NCBI GenBank assembly: GCA_964526225.1
Contig: CAZGLL010000004.1
Location: forward strand, 1 to 64,000
Length of the DNA stretch: 64,000 nt
Direction of reading: 5' to 3'
Origin: DRYM01 sp964526225
Lineage (GTDB): Archaea > Thermoproteota > Thermoprotei_A > EX4484-217-1
Both the position numbers and the translations under genes were made by a program. Shown here piece by piece: positions 62,426 through 64,000 of the stretch (positions are counted from its first letter, which is position 1; each line of letters starts with the position of its first letter). Below the pieces are notes generated by a model. That model was not told where the DNA came from, did not search any database, and saw only the letters and a list, made by a program, of their open reading frames with translations.

Positions 62426-63358
62426 ATGAATCTTAAAGGTAGAGATTTCCTTTGGCTAGGAGATTATAGTAAAGAAGAACTAGAGTTTATACTTAAAGTG
62501 ACTGCTCAACTTAAGGAGAGATACTATGCTGGAGAAAGAATAGTTCCTGTGCTTAAAGGTAAAACATTGGCTTTAATATTTCAAAAGCCAAGTACAAGAA
62601 CTAGGGTAAGTTTCGAAGTAGCTATGAAGCAGCTTGGAGGATTCACAATAACCCTAAATTGGAATGAACTACAGCTTGGCAGAGGAGAGACAATAGCGGA
62701 TACTGCAAGGGTTATGAGCAGATATGTTGATGGAATTATGGCGAGAGTATATTCACACAATGACCTCGTTGAATTAGCAAAGTACTCTACAGTACCTGTA
62801 ATTAACGGGTTAAGCGACTCATTTCATCCAGTACAGGCTTTATCAGACATGTTCACTATATTTGAGAAGAAAGGTAGGCTTAAAGGAATAAAGCTGGTGT
62901 TCCTAGGTGATGGAGGAAACAATGTTGCTCAAAGCCTACTCGTAGCTTCAGCAAAACTAGGAGTAAACATTACGGTATCTTCACCGCCAAAATATAGGCC
63001 CTCAAAAGAGGTTTTAGAGGTAGCTGAAGAAGCAGCTAAACATAGCGGTTCACAAATAGACTTCATTGAAGACCCGTATGAAGCAGTAGAAGACGCGGAT
63101 GTAATATACACTGACGTATGGGTTAGTATGGGCCAAGAGAAAGAGAGAGAAACAAGGATTAAGGAATTAAGTAAGTACCAAGTTAACACTAAACTTATGA
63201 AGCACGCTAAGAAAGACGCTATATTCATGCATTGCTTACCAGCACATAGAGGTCAAGAAGTAACTGATGATGTAATAGATGGTCCATGGTCTGTCGTATG
63301 GGATCAAGCTGAAAATAGAATGCATACGCAAAAAGCGCTTCTAGCATTACTTCTTTAA
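62426..63358 (+). CDS. argF: ornithine carbamoyltransferase
   Basis: Makes citrulline from ornithine and carbamoyl phosphate. 310 residues. QKPSTRTRVSFEVAM (carbamoyl phosphate site), SDSFHPVQALSDMFT, and FMHCLPAHRGQEVTD are diagnostic for ornithine rather than aspartate as substrate. ATG 62426 is chosen, GTG 62423 being adjacent. It follows argX by 11 bp and was probably transcribed with it. Ends 12 bp inside the convergent membrane gene. Confidence 0.93.
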   Translation: MNLKGRDFLWLGDYSKEELEFILKVTAQLKERYYAGERIVPVLKGKTLALIFQKPSTRTRVSFEVAMKQLGGFTITLNWNELQLGRGETIADTARVMSRYVDGIMARVYSHNDLVELAKYSTVPVINGLSDSFHPVQALSDMFTIFEKKGRLKGIKLVFLGDGGNNVAQSLLVASAKLGVNITVSSPPKYRPSKEVLEVAEEAAKHSGSQIDFIEDPYEAVEDADVIYTDVWVSMGQEKERETRIKELSKYQVNTKLMKHAKKDAIFMHCLPAHRGQEVTDDVIDGPWSVVWDQAENRMHTQKALLALLL

Positions 63359-63808
63359 AGAACTTAGCGGAAAAATCTCCATTAGGGTGGCTATAACCGT
63401 AGGTAAAACTATTAAGAAGCCGTAAGCGTAAAGTATAAGTCTTAAATCTATGGTTACTTCAACAGCGACATTATCTACAATAACGGTTCTACTGAAAATT
63501 CCGCTTTCCAATAAGGTGTAGATTAGTAGGAAGCTTATTATGAATAAAGCTAAACGAAGCGATTTACCTAAAACCTTCCATACTCTGCTTTCTTCAAGAA
63601 CCCCTATGATTATCGATAGAAAAATTATTGTTGCGAAATAAGCTTCAACATTATATTCAACAGTAAATACGTACTCAGTCTTAAAACTCTCATATAATGA
63701 TTTTTCAAAATAACCTCCAATACTACTAATAAGCCATAAGGGAATAATTATGGTTACAATTGATGTTCCCAAACCCTTCAGAACTCCCTTAATAATGCTT
63801 TTCCACAA
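63347..63808 (-). CDS. membrane protein of unknown function
   Basis: 153 residues, four predicted membrane segments (LGTSIVTIIIPLWLISSIGG, VEAYFATIIFLSIIIGVL, LRLALFIISFLLIYTLL, LILYAYGFLIVLPTVIATLM). It starts at TTG 63808, with GGTGA upstream across the previous stop region. No family recognised. It lies 12 bp after the partial gene ending at 63821, so the two form an operon. Confidence 0.6.
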   Translation of the reverse strand: MWKSIIKGVLKGLGTSIVTIIIPLWLISSIGGYFEKSLYESFKTEYVFTVEYNVEAYFATIIFLSIIIGVLEESRVWKVLGKSLRLALFIISFLLIYTLLESGIFSRTVIVDNVAVEVTIDLRLILYAYGFLIVLPTVIATLMEIFPLSSLKK

Positions 63809-63820
63809 CTTACATCACCA

Positions 63821-64000
63821 CTAAATTTTAATGATTATTGTTCTCGAGGAAACAACTTTCCCCTTTACCAGTAGGTTTATGGAGAAAGCAACCCCCTTCT
63901 CTAAATCTTCCTTTGGAACATTAACTAGGGGTAGGTTTAAAACAGTGGTATTACATGGCATTAATGTGATATTTGATGTTTTAGAATAATTTAGTGCTGT
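63821..64000 (-). CDS. C-terminal part of an unknown protein, start off the window
   Basis: The frame is open from the window edge to TAG 63821-63823, about 59 codons, ending KGKVVSSRTIIIKI. The visible part has a beta-rich pattern (NTTVLNLPLVNVPKEDLEKG) like a surface or CARDB-type domain. No membrane helix in this part. Upstream of, and read into, the membrane protein at 63347. Confidence 0.6.
   Translation of the reverse strand, partial: TALNYSKTSNITLMPCNTTVLNLPLVNVPKEDLEKGVAFSINLLVKGKVVSSRTIIIKI

Noticed and set aside
1..64000. CRISPR array or tandem repeat tract
   Set aside because: No regularly spaced repeats were seen in any gap; all gaps except those described are short.

Overview
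The window is about 64 kb of AT-rich DNA from an archaeon, most likely a thermophile of the TACK (Thermoproteota-related) side. The signs are: archaeal tetrahydromethanopterin-type pterin genes (MptA, MptE, beta-RFAP synthase), a LysW-type ATP-grasp ligase next to argF, an ADP-dependent serine kinase, mannosyl-3-phosphoglycerate synthase (a heat and salt solute enzyme), a tRNA with a bulge-helix-bulge intron, TATA-like boxes with short or no leaders, and GGTGA/GAGG ribosome sites. No rRNA, CRISPR array or intact transposon was seen.

Layout. 1-4.8 kb: a partial secreted protein, a threonine-synthase-like PLP enzyme, an alpha/beta hydrolase and a membrane-anchored Lon-type protease. 4.9-9.7 kb: a glycine cleavage block, gcvPB-gcvPA facing left and gcvT, gcvH facing right. 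9.7-16.6 kb: a COG3199 NAD-kinase-like protein, a CofE-like protein, then pterin genes (PTPS, MptA, beta-RFAP synthase, DHPS-related protein, MptE). Together these suggest a methanopterin-like C1 carrier made beside the enzyme system that loads it from glycine. 16.7-22 kb: TrkH, DUF763, DUF447, a CitG-like protein and a DUF711 protein. 22-25.3 kb: LysJ/ArgD aminotransferase, SerK, and ThiW overlapping a small P-loop ATPase. 25.5-33.5 kb: a MacB-like exporter operon, a HhH-GPD DNA glycosylase, a radical SAM protein, an M23-like protein and a HAD phosphatase. 33.5-41.1 kb: transglutaminase / DUF58 / MoxR cell-surface block, flavoprotein, TatD and TrpB2.

41.2-42.2 kb holds a leftward tRNA-Gln(CUG) split by a 959-nt intron. 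The intron contains a decayed LAGLIDADG endonuclease gene on the opposite strand, which in turn carries a GC-rich, hairpin-prone segment. 42.3-46 kb: a ribbon-helix-helix protein, LysE-type exporter, HD hydrolase, a probable transposase remnant and mannosyl-3-phosphoglycerate synthase.

46.1-57.9 kb is the most distinctive region. It is a group 4 [NiFe] hydrogenase gene set (ferredoxin, half-length antiporter subunit, NuoC-, NuoD-, NuoH-, NuoI- and NuoB-like subunits) with a full double-CCG HdrB-type protein placed between the NuoC- and NuoD-like genes. HypD, HypE, HypC and HypF follow. Both CxxC nickel-binding pairs are present, so this is a hydrogenase rather than a respiratory complex I. 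HypA, HypB and the maturation protease are not in the window. 57.9-64 kb: two unrecognised proteins, an AmmeMemoRadiSam-type radical SAM enzyme, a DUF4406-like protein, ArgX/LysX, ArgF and two membrane or surface proteins, the last cut by the window edge.
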